This document shows, piece by piece, positions 36,227 to 45,357 of a stretch of DNA of 64,000 nt. The position numbers and the translations under genes are program-made. The stretch covers positions 124,001 through 188,000 of the forward strand of contig CACYZY010000002.1 in assembly GCA_902779085.1 (NCBI GenBank). Reading direction: 5' to 3'. Source of the DNA: an uncultured Bacteroidales bacterium (GTDB taxonomy: Bacteria > Bacteroidota > Bacteroidia > Bacteroidales > Bacteroidaceae). Position 1 is the first letter of the stretch, and each line of letters starts with the position of its first letter. The notes beneath the pieces are model-generated. The model was not told the origin of the DNA and did no database searches. It saw only the letters and a list, made by a program, of their open reading frames with translations.

Positions 36227-37687
36227 TTAATCTCCCATTCTTTTTGCCTGACGAGCTAGGTAGGTGAAAACATGATCCATATCTGGCTGGTTGAATGTAT
36301 GTTTCAGTTCATCAGGCGTACCCATCCCTTTGATTTTGCCATCCACCATGATGGAGATACGGTCGCAATATTCAGCCTCATCCATATAATGAGTAGTTAC
36401 AAACACAGTGATACCTCTTTGGGAAGCATCGTATATTAGTTCCCAAAATTGACGGCGCGTTGCAGGATCAACCCCACCAGTCGGCTCGTCCAAGAATACG
36501 ATGCCAGGTTCGTGGAAAATGCTGACTGAGAATGCCAGTTTCTGCTTCCATCCCAAAGGAAGAGACGCTACAATATCGTCCTTATGTTCTGTAAAATGCA
36601 GCTTTTCGAGCAATTCATCCGTCTTACTATTGATCTCATCATCGCTCATGCCATAAATACCTGCAAATAAGCGGATGTTTTCGGCTATAGTTAGATCCTC
36701 ATATAACGAAAATTTCTGACTCATATACCCGATATTTTTCTTAATATCCTCGTATTGAGTACGTATGTCATAACCCACAACAGTGCCCGTACCACTTGTG
36801 GGTTGAGAAAGACCAGTCAACATACGCATGGCAGTTGTTTTTCCTGCACCATTTGCACCTAGGAAGCCAAAAATTTCACCTCTTTTTACAGAGAAACTGA
36901 TGTCATCAACAGCATGGAAACTACCGAATGCCTTAACTAAGTGGGAGACTTCAATCACATTCTCCCCCACCACTTCAGAAACCTTATCGTGCTGTATACC
37001 AGGAGGGTTGAAAATATCCTTGAATTGATTAAGGATTACCTCAGGGGTATCAATGCCACGAATAGTGCCATGATCAAGGAAAGCCACCCGATTACAACAA
37101 CGAACTTCGTCAAGGTAGGGTGTAGAGGCTATGATGGTAATACCTCTCTCCTTTAAAGTACCCAGCATCTCCCAGAATTCCTTACGGCTTACAGGGTCAA
37201 CACCTGTAGTTGGTTCATCAAGAAAGAGCACACTTGGACTATGTACCAAGGCACACGATAAAGCTAACTTCTGTTTCATACCCCCAGATAAAGCTCCTGC
37301 TTTTCGGTCCTTGAAGCGTTCTATCTGTGAATAAATAGCCTTGATCGAGTCATAACCTTCTTCTATGGTGGTGCCAAAGAGTGTAGCAAAGAACCGTAAA
37401 TTCTCCTCAACAGTGAGATCTTGGTAGAGAGAGAATTTACCAGGCATGTAGCCCACTCGCTTACGAACCTCTTTCATCTCACTCACCGTATCAAAGCCAT
37501 CTACCCTAAGCCATCCTTCTTCAGGAAGTAACAAGGTGGTCAGCAACCGGTAAAGCGTTGTCTTTCCTGCTCCATCAGGACCAATGAGTCCGAAGACCTC
37601 ACCTTTTGAAACAGTGAAAGACACATCGTTTAAGGCACAAACCTTGCCATAGTGCTTCTTCACCTTGTTTACCTCTACTGCAAACAT
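36227..37687 (-). CDS. ABC transporter ATPase with two nucleotide-binding domains
   Basis: Two ABC domains are fused in 486 residues. Domain 1 has Walker A GPDGAGKTTL near residue 37, signature LSGGMKQKLALSCALV near 134, and FLDEPTTGVDP. Domain 2 starts near residue 246 with Walker A GANGAGKTTAMRML near 279; its signature region reads SLPLGWKQKLAFSV instead of LSGG, followed by an intact FLDEPTGGVDP. E. coli YbhF has a similar fusion. The altered second signature suggests that the two ATP sites differ. It sits between the membrane fusion protein and the permeases. Confidence 0.9.
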   Translation of the reverse strand: MFAVEVNKVKKHYGKVCALNDVSFTVSKGEVFGLIGPDGAGKTTLYRLLTTLLLPEEGWLRVDGFDTVSEMKEVRKRVGYMPGKFSLYQDLTVEENLRFFATLFGTTIEEGYDSIKAIYSQIERFKDRKAGALSGGMKQKLALSCALVHSPSVLFLDEPTTGVDPVSRKEFWEMLGTLKERGITIIASTPYLDEVRCCNRVAFLDHGTIRGIDTPEVILNQFKDIFNPPGIQHDKVSEVVGENVIEVSHLVKAFGSFHAVDDISFSVKRGEIFGFLGANGAGKTTAMRMLTGLSQPTSGTGTVVGYDIRTQYEDIKKNIGYMSQKFSLYEDLTIAENIRLFAGIYGMSDDEINSKTDELLEKLHFTEHKDDIVASLPLGWKQKLAFSVSIFHEPGIVFLDEPTGGVDPATRRQFWELIYDASQRGITVFVTTHYMDEAEYCDRISIMVDGKIKGMGTPDELKHTFNQPDMDHVFTYLARQAKRMGD

Positions 37688-37711
37688 AAGCAGACTAATT
37701 ACTCCTAAATA

Positions 37712-38602
37712 CTAGTCATTAATTCTAACTTCTCCGTACATGCCAATCTTAATAATTCCATCGTTCTTTACTGCAATCTTGACAGCATAGACTAAATCAG
37801 CACGCTCATCATTGGTCAGGATAGTCTTAGGAGTAAACTCAGACTGTTCTGAAATCCATGTAACTACACCCTGATACTCTTTACGGTCACCACCTCCGAA
37901 ATCGGCAAATACCTTGACATCTTGTCCTATTTTTACTCTTGCAAGTTGTGAAGAAGTGATATAAGCCCGCAAATACATATTCTCTATATCTGCCATTTTA
38001 AACAATGGTTTACCAATGGTGACAAATTCGCCTTGTTCAGTGTATTTGTTTAAAACTATTCCATTAATAGGGGCAGATATATGGCATTTCTGTAATTGAT
38101 CAAGTACTTGTAAACGCTGGATATCAGTTGCGTTCATCTGGCTATTTAAGCTTTGAGTTGTGTTGTTGAGAGCTGATATTTGCGCCTCTAATTGCCTTCT
38201 CAAAACATTCACAGCACTCACGGCATCATCCAATTGTTTTTGGTTAGCTGCATTGTTCTTCACCAAATTCTCAAAACGTTGCTGTTCCATTTCTGCTTTC
38301 ACTAATTGTTGACGAGTTGCAGCAATCTGTTTAGTCAAATCAGGACGCTGATTAGCAATACTCTCTTTAGTCGCACCTAAAGCTTTTGCCTGTAATGCCA
38401 ACTGCACCGTATCTATCAAGCCTACTTGTTGCAATGCGTTGAGTGTCATGCCTTCCGTTAGGTTGAAAGATAGTAACCTTCCGTTTTGTTCTGCAGATAC
38501 AGTTATTTCCGTTGCCTCAAACGTTCCTGTAGCATCAAAGTCCTTTTGGTTTCCACTACAAGCTGTCAATATTACGGCTAAGATTACGAAATACTTCTTC
38601 AT
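37712..38602 (-). CDS. HlyD-family membrane fusion lipoprotein of the ABC exporter
   Basis: This 296-residue periplasmic adaptor has a lipoprotein signal (VILTACSG, lipid Cys near residue 15), a lipoyl-like half (ITVSAEQNGRLLSFNLTEG), a long coiled-coil hairpin (about 80-165, rich in Q/A/L/N), the second lipoyl half (CHISAPINGIVLNKYTEQGE near 173), and a beta-barrel part. It would link the ABC-2 permeases to the TolC-like channel encoded 29 nt upstream. Confidence 0.9.
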   Translation of the reverse strand: MKKYFVILAVILTACSGNQKDFDATGTFEATEITVSAEQNGRLLSFNLTEGMTLNALQQVGLIDTVQLALQAKALGATKESIANQRPDLTKQIAATRQQLVKAEMEQQRFENLVKNNAANQKQLDDAVSAVNVLRRQLEAQISALNNTTQSLNSQMNATDIQRLQVLDQLQKCHISAPINGIVLNKYTEQGEFVTIGKPLFKMADIENMYLRAYITSSQLARVKIGQDVKVFADFGGGDRKEYQGVVTWISEQSEFTPKTILTNDERADLVYAVKIAVKNDGIIKIGMYGEVRIND

Positions 38603-38631
38603 AATAACTAAATATCTATAAGTTCTAATTC

Positions 38632-39858
38632 CTAATTCCCTAATAGGTGCTTGAGCTGATAAGTTTCCTGCAACAACTGAATCCGATGCAAAGCCTGTTG
38701 TTGTCGAGCTTCGCTCACAGCATTAATAGTACGCAATAGCTCGTTAACAGATTCAGTTCCCCCTTCCACTTTCTTCTCTGTAGCTTGACGGATGTTTTCA
38801 CTTAAGCGAATAATCTCATCATCTCTATTGATTTGCTCTCTCAAATCACGCAGGCTTCCTTCTTCATTTGTTCTTTGTAAGTTCGTATTAAAAAGGAACA
38901 TTTCCCTGTTGATATCTATCTGTTGACGTTTTACATCCAATAGACGTAGGTCGTTCTTGCGTGTATAAAGAGCACTGATATTCCAACTCACTGACAACCC
39001 AGCTGCAAAAATATCTTTCTTTATCATGCTACCAATACCAGTGTTTAACATTCCTACTCCAAAGGCTCCCACTTTAGGCATGAGGCGACTATTCATTTGT
39101 TTACGTTGGGCATCAACGAATTGCTGTTGGGAGTCATATAGCTGTAGTTCAGGACGATTGACTTGATAGTCAGGTATATCAGCAGATGGAGTGTTCAAGA
39201 TAGTTGACTCACTGAGTTCTTCACCCATAAAAAGACCCAGCATACTAAGGAAAGAGCGACGTTGGATCTGTAAGCTACTCTCCTGCTGTTGTACTTTTAT
39301 CAACTGAACGTAAATGGCATCCAAATCGCTCTGATTGGCAAGGCCACCATTTCGGAGACTTTCCACACTCTTCATGCTGATATTCAAATCTTCCTGCAAA
39401 AGTTGGTTTTGTTTCATGCGCTCGTCAAGTAGTAAGATGCCAAAATAGAGTTGCTGGATACGATCACGCACATTATACAACGTAATGTCCGTCTGGCGCT
39501 TATCCACATCCGCCTGAGCCCTTGCCAAATTTCTGTTAGCAGCAATAACGCCCCCATCATAGATGGTTTGATTAACCATTACCGAAGCAACGGCCATCGT
39601 ATTTTTTATATCTAACGGCATTTGTGAAGACTTTATGATGTCGCTATGCCAAATGCCAGATGCACTCACACTTATTTGAGGCAGATAGGCTGTAGCAGCA
39701 TTGGTAAGTGTGAAATCACGACTCTGCTCAATAAAATCATACTGACGGATGGCAGGATAGTTATCTTGCGCTTTTTGCTGGCAAACCTCAAGAGTAAGCT
39801 GGGCATGCAATGTTGAGGTCAGCAACATCATCACTATAAGAAAGACAGCTTTCTTCAT
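38632..39858 (-). CDS. TolC-family outer membrane efflux protein
   Basis: This 408-residue protein starts with a signal peptide (MKKAVFLIVMMLLTSTLHAQ), followed by LTLEVCQQKAQDNYPAIRQYDF, the usual start of outer membrane efflux proteins. Long helices and two repeated halves are present; the second half ends QQALHRIQLLQETYQLKHLLGN. The longer frame to 39909 would place residues upstream of the signal peptide, and through the promoter, so 39858 was used. First gene of the efflux operon, divergent from an AraC regulator. Confidence 0.9.
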   Translation of the reverse strand: MKKAVFLIVMMLLTSTLHAQLTLEVCQQKAQDNYPAIRQYDFIEQSRDFTLTNAATAYLPQISVSASGIWHSDIIKSSQMPLDIKNTMAVASVMVNQTIYDGGVIAANRNLARAQADVDKRQTDITLYNVRDRIQQLYFGILLLDERMKQNQLLQEDLNISMKSVESLRNGGLANQSDLDAIYVQLIKVQQQESSLQIQRRSFLSMLGLFMGEELSESTILNTPSADIPDYQVNRPELQLYDSQQQFVDAQRKQMNSRLMPKVGAFGVGMLNTGIGSMIKKDIFAAGLSVSWNISALYTRKNDLRLLDVKRQQIDINREMFLFNTNLQRTNEEGSLRDLREQINRDDEIIRLSENIRQATEKKVEGGTESVNELLRTINAVSEARQQQALHRIQLLQETYQLKHLLGN

Positions 39859-39884
39859 TTTGCTTTTCTTTAAGTTACTAGTTG

Positions 39885-39892
39885 CAAAGATA
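39885..39892 (-). promoter_or_regulatory. -7 box of the efflux operon
   Basis: On the minus strand TATCTTTG lies 26 nt before the tolC-like start. No exact TTTG is found at -33. It shares a 162-nt divergent gap with the AraC gene, where an operator would be expected. Confidence 0.55.
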
Positions 39893-39989
39893 GGACATCT
39901 TTTAAACAATTACACAATCTAAATTATTAATATTATGTTCTTTTTGTACGATTATCCAGTAATAATTATCCTAATAGATTATTTTGTGT

Positions 39990-39997
39990 TAACTTTG
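39990..39997 (+). promoter_or_regulatory. -7 box of the AraC-family gene
   Basis: TAACTTTG matches TAnnTTTG and ends 23 nt before the ATG at 40021. An upstream TTTTG at 39982-39986 is too close to be a -33 element. Confidence 0.5.
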
Positions 39998-40020
39998 TTC
40001 ACCACCTTAACCTGTTATGT

Positions 40021-40911
40021 ATGGATAAGCAAATTGAAAGATATAATTTTGAGACACTACGCAAAATCGTAGGGCCCAATCCGTCGCACGCATTTCTTAA
40101 TGACAACGTGACCGTGCTATTAGCTGGCGGTAAAGATAAAATAGGTAGCCTAATACCTTTCCATGCTCCCCTAATGTTAGAAGAAGCTCGAATCGGTTAT
40201 ATCCGAAAAGGGGAAGCCGATTATACCTTTAACCTAATACCAATGCACCTAACCCCAAATACTATCATTTTCCTAAATCGGGGTGGTATCATTGAAATCA
40301 ATAATATAAGCGATGATTTTGAATTGGCTGGTATCAGCCTGAGTGATTATATGCTTACAGCTTCATTCGGTTCTCGTCAAGGCATCCCTTTGATAAACCA
40401 ATATTCAGAACTCTTTGTACATGCTTCTGATGATGAGGTGGCCATAATAGAAAACCTATTGCAAGCAGCTTGGAAGATTATGCATCAAAAGGATTTTTGC
40501 TATGAAGTGGTTGGTAGCATTTTTGCTGCATTGCTTCATTTTGTTAATAACCTACAAGATAAAAAAATGAACCAGCATCCTCAAAATGCAACTCATAGTC
40601 ATGAACTATTCAGCCAGTTTATTCGACTTGTGAACCAATATAGCCACCAAGAGCGTCAATTGTCTTTCTATGCCAACAAACTCTGCCTTTCACAGCGTTA
40701 TATTGGGACCATTATTAAACAAGAAAGTGGGAAAACGGCCAAAGAATGGATAGATAAGGCCGTGATAACAGATGCACAAGTGCTTTTAAAACATACAGAC
40801 AAAACGATAGCTGAGATTAGCAATGAATTGAACTTTGCCAATCCCAGCTTCTTTTGTAAATATTTCCGAAGACTCATGGGGCTTTCACCCCAAGAATACA
40901 GGGAAAAATAG
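40021..40911 (+). CDS. AraC-family transcriptional regulator
   Basis: This 296-residue protein has an N-terminal cupin-like ligand domain (about 30-165) and a C-terminal AraC DNA-binding domain (about 195-296). The two helix-turn-helix units are visible as LSFYANKLCLSQRYIGTIIK and IAEISNELNFANPSFFCKYF, and the protein ends RRLMGLSPQEYREK, the classic family end. It is divergent from the TolC/MFP/ABC operon, so it is the likely regulator of that exporter. The effector is unknown. Confidence 0.9.
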   Translation: MDKQIERYNFETLRKIVGPNPSHAFLNDNVTVLLAGGKDKIGSLIPFHAPLMLEEARIGYIRKGEADYTFNLIPMHLTPNTIIFLNRGGIIEINNISDDFELAGISLSDYMLTASFGSRQGIPLINQYSELFVHASDDEVAIIENLLQAAWKIMHQKDFCYEVVGSIFAALLHFVNNLQDKKMNQHPQNATHSHELFSQFIRLVNQYSHQERQLSFYANKLCLSQRYIGTIIKQESGKTAKEWIDKAVITDAQVLLKHTDKTIAEISNELNFANPSFFCKYFRRLMGLSPQEYREK

Positions 40912-40929
40912 TTTCAAAAACGCAATTAC

Positions 40930-41508
40930 TTAAAAGTTTTCCTTCTTGATTTCGAAGTAAGCCTGTGGATGGTTGCAAGCAGGACAAACCTCTGGGGCTT
41001 CCTTTCCCACATGGATGTAACCACAATTACGGCACTGCCATACCACCTCATCGTCCTTTGCGAAAACCTTTGCTGCTTCGATATTCTTCACAAAAGCAAA
41101 GTAACGCTCCTCATGCCCCTTCTCAGCAATGGCGATACGACGATACATCTCAGCTATTTCAGGGAAACCTTCTGCATCGGCCACCTCAGCAAAATGAGGA
41201 TAAGCCTCTACCCATTCCTCATGCTCACCTGCAACGGCTGCCTGTAAGTTGTCAATGGTACGACCTATTACACCAGCTGGGAATGAGGCAGTAATTTCTA
41301 CATTCCCTCCTTCTAAATATTTGAACATACGCTTAGCATGCTCTTTTTCCTGCTCAGCTGTTTCCAGAAAGATAGCAGCAATCTGTTCAAAACCCTCTTT
41401 CTTTGCGGCACTTGCAAAGAACGTGTAGCGATTGCGAGCCTGGCTCTCACCAGCAAATGAGGTGAGCAGGTTCTTCTCTGTTTGTGTGCCTTTTATGCTT
41501 TTTGCCAT
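40930..41508 (-). CDS. Rubrerythrin
   Basis: Rubrerythrin is a cytoplasmic di-iron peroxidase that removes hydrogen peroxide in anaerobes. The 192-residue product begins MAKSIKGTQTEKNLLTSFAGESQARNR, with the four-helix di-iron domain (ESQAR, ETAEQEKEHAKRMF, AEMYRRIAIAEKGHEERY), and ends with a rubredoxin-like domain having two Cys pairs, CRNCGYIHVG and CPACNHP. A longer frame would start at 41544, but 41508 matches the family N-terminus and lies below the promoter. Confidence 0.96.
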   Translation of the reverse strand: MAKSIKGTQTEKNLLTSFAGESQARNRYTFFASAAKKEGFEQIAAIFLETAEQEKEHAKRMFKYLEGGNVEITASFPAGVIGRTIDNLQAAVAGEHEEWVEAYPHFAEVADAEGFPEIAEMYRRIAIAEKGHEERYFAFVKNIEAAKVFAKDDEVVWQCRNCGYIHVGKEAPEVCPACNHPQAYFEIKKENF

Positions 41509-41541
41509 AATCAAAATGAATTTAGTTAATACACTGATTGG

Positions 41542-41569
41542 CAAATATAATTCTTTTTCTTTACATTTG
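41542..41569. promoter_or_regulatory. Divergent -7 boxes, rubrerythrin and nuclease
   Basis: On the minus strand TATATTTG (41542-41549) serves rubrerythrin, 33 nt before its start. On the plus strand TACATTTG (41562-41569) serves the nuclease, 19 nt before its start. The two boxes are only 12 nt apart, so the two transcripts would start back to back. Confidence 0.55.
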
Positions 41570-41588
41570 CGTCAAATTATCGAAAAAC

Positions 41589-42488
41589 ATGAGTAAGAAG
41601 AAAAAACAGAACACCACAAAATATGCAGGATCGGCCTTTGCTGTAATCCTTGCCGCTTTACTTTCCTATTTCCCCATCAGTAAGCAGTTGAATGAGCAAA
41701 AAACTGTGAATGAACCACAAAATCAAGAAGTTGAAGTAGAGCAGAGCCTTCAACAAAGCAATGACATCAGCCTTGATGAGGCTGTGATAAGCGTTCAAAA
41801 CTTAGAGATTCCTGCCAAATTGAAAGACCGTTCTGAAAAGATACTTAAGCGTAGCAATTATACTGTTTCCTATAACCGCAACTGGAATCTGCCAAACTGG
41901 GTAGCTTGGGAACTGAACAAAGATGAGACAAGGGGTAAGAATAACCGCAACGAGGAATTTACCTCTGATCCCGATCTGCCTAAAGACAACCAAGTGGAGT
42001 CTTGGGATTACTCTGGTTCTGGTTATGATCGTGGACACATGTGTCCTGCAGGCGATAACCATTTCGATGCAAAGGCCATGAATGAATCTTTCTACATGAG
42101 TAATATCTGTCCACAAGACCACGAGTTGAACAAAGGAAAATGGAATGACCTAGAAATAGCTTGTCGTCGTTGGGCAAACCGTTATGGAGAGTTGTACATA
42201 GTTTGTGGTCCAATTATCGACAAACGCAACGGCAAGAGAATTGGTAAGGAGCATGAGGTGATTGTGCCAGAAAAGTTTTTCAAGGTTGTATTAATCACCA
42301 GCACTAAACCTGTTCGTGCTATTGGATACATCTTCGAAAACAATAGCTCAGAAAGACCTTATAAAGTACATACTGTCGACGAAATCGAGAAAATAACTGG
42401 TATGGATTTCTTTCCTAACCTGCCAGATAATATTGAAGATATGGTAGAGAGCCGATATGAAACCAGCGATTGGCGATGGTATAACTGA
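41589..42488 (+). CDS. Membrane-anchored DNA/RNA non-specific endonuclease
   Basis: This 299-residue protein has a basic N-terminus (MSKKKKQNTTK), one membrane helix (about 13-31), a Glu/Gln-rich linker, then a beta-beta-alpha metal nuclease domain. The catalytic motif YDRGHMCPAGDNHF is near residue 145 (DRGH), with NICPQDHELNKGKWNDLE near 173 holding the metal-binding Asn and the following Glu. It resembles Serratia-type NucA. It is probably anchored in the inner membrane facing the periplasm. The start at 41589 was chosen over 41538 because the latter lies upstream of the promoter box. Confidence 0.9.
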   Translation: MSKKKKQNTTKYAGSAFAVILAALLSYFPISKQLNEQKTVNEPQNQEVEVEQSLQQSNDISLDEAVISVQNLEIPAKLKDRSEKILKRSNYTVSYNRNWNLPNWVAWELNKDETRGKNNRNEEFTSDPDLPKDNQVESWDYSGSGYDRGHMCPAGDNHFDAKAMNESFYMSNICPQDHELNKGKWNDLEIACRRWANRYGELYIVCGPIIDKRNGKRIGKEHEVIVPEKFFKVVLITSTKPVRAIGYIFENNSSERPYKVHTVDEIEKITGMDFFPNLPDNIEDMVESRYETSDWRWYN

Positions 42489-42549
42489 TTTTTTTGATTT
42501 TTACCTCACAAAAAGTAATAAAAGAAGACAGATTTGTTGATTATTTTTG

Positions 42550-42557
42550 TACTTTTG
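42550..42557 (+). promoter_or_regulatory. -7 box of the PAP2 gene
   Basis: TACTTTTG fits TAnnTTTG and ends 29 nt before the ATG at 42587. Confidence 0.5.
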
Positions 42558-42586
42558 CAACATGTATTAACATTAAATGCAAAAGT

Positions 42587-44383
42587 ATGAAACTAATCAT
42601 TGCCATTGCTCTTTTTTTTGCTGCATTGACAATTTCTGCCAATGACGTTGTTCTGCCCTATAATACAAAGCCCTTGAAGGTGGATATGCCTGAATGGGAC
42701 TTTAGCCTCAACGCTACAACAAAATCAACCCCAAAGATGAAATTGGGTGAATTACCTATGCCTGCATCAGTAAAAAATACCGAATCCACAAAGGAAGCTT
42801 TTAAATGGATGAAAACAAATCCAAGCGTTAAAGCTTACAAATTCATGGACGACATGACCTTTGCAGGCATACCTTTGTTTGTGGGTGGTATGATTTTAAA
42901 GAGTGAGAAAAATGCTTTCCGCCAGAACTATAATGACAAGGATCACGCCAACACACGACTGCTTACCAACTTTAAGAGTTCTATCGACGATTATACACAG
43001 TATTTTGGTCCTGCAATGACTTTAGGTTTAAAGGTCTTTGGATATGAAGGACGTAGCGATTGGACTCGCTTTTTAGCAAGTGCTGGTCTCTCATACGCTG
43101 TTATGGGTGCTTTAGTCAATACCATTAAATATTCTGCCAAGGAAATGCGACCAGATGGCAGTACCGCCAACTCATGGCCTTCAGGACATACTGCCAACTC
43201 ATTCGTAGGTGCTACAATCTTGCATAAGGAATATGGTTTGACTCGCTCACCTTGGTTCTCAGTAGCAGGTTACGGCATCGCTACTGCAACTGGTGTGATG
43301 CGCGTATTGAATAACCGTCATTGGGTGAGTGACGTGATGTCAGGAGCAGGTATAGGTATCTTTGCAGGTGAACTGGGTTATGCGCTAGGCGACCTTATCT
43401 TCAAGGGTAAAGGCCTGTTACGCAACGATCTAGAAGGCAACTACAATAGTCCTTCTTTCTTCTCTATTAACATGGGTGTAGGTTTAGGTTCCAAAGGCAT
43501 AGGCTTCGATTACAAAGACCTGGACTGGGAATATGCCGATTATCTCGAAGGTTTTGAATTTGTAAATATTAAATTCCGTTCTGCCACAGTAGTAGATGCC
43601 GAAGGTGCTTATTTCTTTAATAAATATGTTGGTGTAGGTGGACGCCTGCGTGTGCGTACCATGCCAGCCAAAAACTGGGATGCCATTTCATATCAGCCAG
43701 AGCAGGCAAACTTAGAACTGACCAATGATTTGACATTTTTCCTCAAAGAAATTAATGGATGGACAGATACAACACCAGAATACGTGGCCATGAAAGAAAT
43801 GATGATAACCAATGGTAAGGATATGGTTACCGAACAAAACATTACGGTAGAAAGTGACCACCTGAGTGAATTTGCCGCCTCCGTAGGTCTCTATTTCAAT
43901 TTGCCTTTAGGTAAACGTTTCTCAATTGGCACCAAAGCACTTGTGGGTCGTAGCATTATGCAGGAACTCGACCTTGATGCTAACTATAAGGGAAATGTAA
44001 AAGATATTGGTTTTAATATGAACGTAGTAGACGGAGAACCTACCAACTTATCAATAACAAGATATAATTCGACCAAAGATAATTATGATGTGACTTGGGA
44101 TTATATGACTATGGGCGGCAAGACAAGCACAACCTATGGTACTGGCATCTCTTTTACCTATCGCTATAAGTCGAATTTCTCATGGAAAGTGTTCTGTGAC
44201 TATGATTACTCTCGTAAAATCTTCACCATGAAATATGATCCATACAGATTTTTGTATGTAGCAACTCCAAACATGGAAGAATTATATGCTGTATTGAGAG
44301 TCGATATTAACCCTCTTGAGTTTAAGAAAACTCAGAAGATGCACTACTGGACCCTTGGTGGCTCATTCACCATCAACTTCTGA
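42587..44383 (+). CDS. PAP2-family phosphatase with a C-terminal outer-membrane-like barrel
   Basis: This 598-residue protein has a signal peptide (MKLIIAIALFFAALTISAND). A PAP2 acid phosphatase domain covers about residues 80-280; the three-part motif is visible as KYSAKEMRPDG, WPSGHTANSF near residue 203, and RVLNNRHWVSDVMSG near 241. Residues from about 300 to 598 are rich in aromatic beta-strands (GSFTINF at the end) and look like an outer-membrane or lipid-A-modifying type barrel. PAP2 enzymes act on lipid phosphates such as undecaprenyl pyrophosphate or lipid A. The location of the phosphatase part (periplasm) is inferred. Confidence 0.85.
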   Translation: MKLIIAIALFFAALTISANDVVLPYNTKPLKVDMPEWDFSLNATTKSTPKMKLGELPMPASVKNTESTKEAFKWMKTNPSVKAYKFMDDMTFAGIPLFVGGMILKSEKNAFRQNYNDKDHANTRLLTNFKSSIDDYTQYFGPAMTLGLKVFGYEGRSDWTRFLASAGLSYAVMGALVNTIKYSAKEMRPDGSTANSWPSGHTANSFVGATILHKEYGLTRSPWFSVAGYGIATATGVMRVLNNRHWVSDVMSGAGIGIFAGELGYALGDLIFKGKGLLRNDLEGNYNSPSFFSINMGVGLGSKGIGFDYKDLDWEYADYLEGFEFVNIKFRSATVVDAEGAYFFNKYVGVGGRLRVRTMPAKNWDAISYQPEQANLELTNDLTFFLKEINGWTDTTPEYVAMKEMMITNGKDMVTEQNITVESDHLSEFAASVGLYFNLPLGKRFSIGTKALVGRSIMQELDLDANYKGNVKDIGFNMNVVDGEPTNLSITRYNSTKDNYDVTWDYMTMGGKTSTTYGTGISFTYRYKSNFSWKVFCDYDYSRKIFTMKYDPYRFLYVATPNMEELYAVLRVDINPLEFKKTQKMHYWTLGGSFTINF

Positions 44384-44405
44384 TAGAAGTATTCATAGAA
44401 TTAAT

Positions 44406-44435
44406 AAGGGTGTGTCATTATTGGCACACCCTTTA
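44406..44435. terminator. Bidirectional terminator between PAP2 and radical SAM genes
   Basis: AAGGGTGTG pairs with CACACCCTT around a 10-nt loop, flanked by T-rich sequence on the right and A-rich sequence on the left, so it can end both convergent transcripts. Confidence 0.8.
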
Positions 44436-44438
44436 TAT

Positions 44439-45212
44439 TTAATATGATACTGAGCAAGGGATTCCTGCTTGTCGAACCAACTCCCCTATTCTATCTAATT
44501 CCTCATGGGTAGTTTTCTTCAAGTCATGGGCAGGTGTTTCACGGTCAATCGTATAAATCATCACCTGACTGGGGGCAATAGCCTTAACCTGTTCCAACCA
44601 AGGCAACACAAAATCATCAGATGTGTTATCCACATCTTTGCCCTTGTAGGTACCTTTCATAAACATGGTCTGTATGATACACTGACCTTCAAAAGCCTTC
44701 ATGTTTTCTATGATTTCCTCCACAGAATACTTACCTACAGGCCTATCGGTCAGACGGATATAATTGCTGTCAATGGTATCTAACTTCAAGATGTTATTGT
44801 CCACTTTCGCTAATGCATCACGCACTTCTGGCTTGCCAATCATCGTGGCATTGCTCAGCACACTTACCTTAGCATTGGGAAAATATTTGTCCCTTAATGC
44901 CAATGTATCCGCAATGATTTCAGGGAAATGAGGATGTAAAGTTGGCTCACCATTACCAGCAAAAGTCAGTACATCAGGAGCAGGTCCATTTAGTTGCATA
45001 TCTTGTAATTTCGCCTCAAGAGCTTTACCCACCTCTTCTCGTGTAGGTATTGGAAGCCTGGGACGATGCTCAGCATTAAAGCCACACTCACAATAAATAC
45101 AATCGAACGAACACACCTTACCATCGGCAGGTAATAGGTTAATACCCAATGATACACCTAATCTTCTGGAATGTACTGGGCCAAATATAGGGGATGGATA
45201 AATGATGGTCAT
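44439..45212 (-). CDS. Radical SAM protein (COG0731-like)
   Basis: This 257-residue enzyme has the radical SAM cluster motif CSFDCIYCECG near residue 29 (CxxxCxxC), preceded by YPSPIFGPVHSRRLGVSLGIN, the usual start of this subfamily. The SAM-binding GNGEPTLHPHF is near residue 78. The family is related to wyosine-type Fe-S oxidoreductases, but the substrate is not known. A longer frame to 45314 includes low-complexity Phe/Leu residues that run through the terminator of an upstream small RNA-like unit, so 45212 was taken. A weak TATCTTCG box at 45241-45248 (minus) could serve it. Confidence 0.88.
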   Translation of the reverse strand: MTIIYPSPIFGPVHSRRLGVSLGINLLPADGKVCSFDCIYCECGFNAEHRPRLPIPTREEVGKALEAKLQDMQLNGPAPDVLTFAGNGEPTLHPHFPEIIADTLALRDKYFPNAKVSVLSNATMIGKPEVRDALAKVDNNILKLDTIDSNYIRLTDRPVGKYSVEEIIENMKAFEGQCIIQTMFMKGTYKGKDVDNTSDDFVLPWLEQVKAIAPSQVMIYTIDRETPAHDLKKTTHEELDRIGELVRQAGIPCSVSY

Positions 45213-45281
45213 AAATACTAATAGTTTTGTTTTTCGTATGCGAAGATACAAATTAATAGACAATAGTAGTACTAAATGTAC

Positions 45282-45351
45282 AAAAAAGAAAAAAGGAGTA
45301 CTCCCGTACTCCAATCCTCATTAACCTTAAATTCTTAATACTATGAAAAAC
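45282..45351 (-). ncRNA. Small RNA-like transcript or leader of about 70 nt
   Basis: A complete small transcription unit lies on the minus strand: promoter at 45358-45388, a body that reads GTGTTTTTCATAGTATTAAG near its start and AATTTAAGGTTAATGAGG further on, and a perfect 7-bp terminator hairpin (GGAGTAC, loop GGGA, GTACTCC, 45295-45312) followed by six T, C and six T. I recall near-identical bodies with varied hairpins as a recurrent intergenic element in Bacteroidales, but could not search for it. It ends about 70 nt upstream of the radical SAM start, so it may be a stand-alone sRNA or a leader with an attenuator. The remaining 45389-45493 holds nothing else evident. Confidence 0.6.
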
Positions 45352-45357
45352 ACATTG

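Noticed and set aside
39982..39997. TTTTG plus TAACTTTG as a full promoter for the AraC gene
   Set aside because: The spacing of 3 nt is far below the 19-20 nt needed, so only the -7 box is reported.
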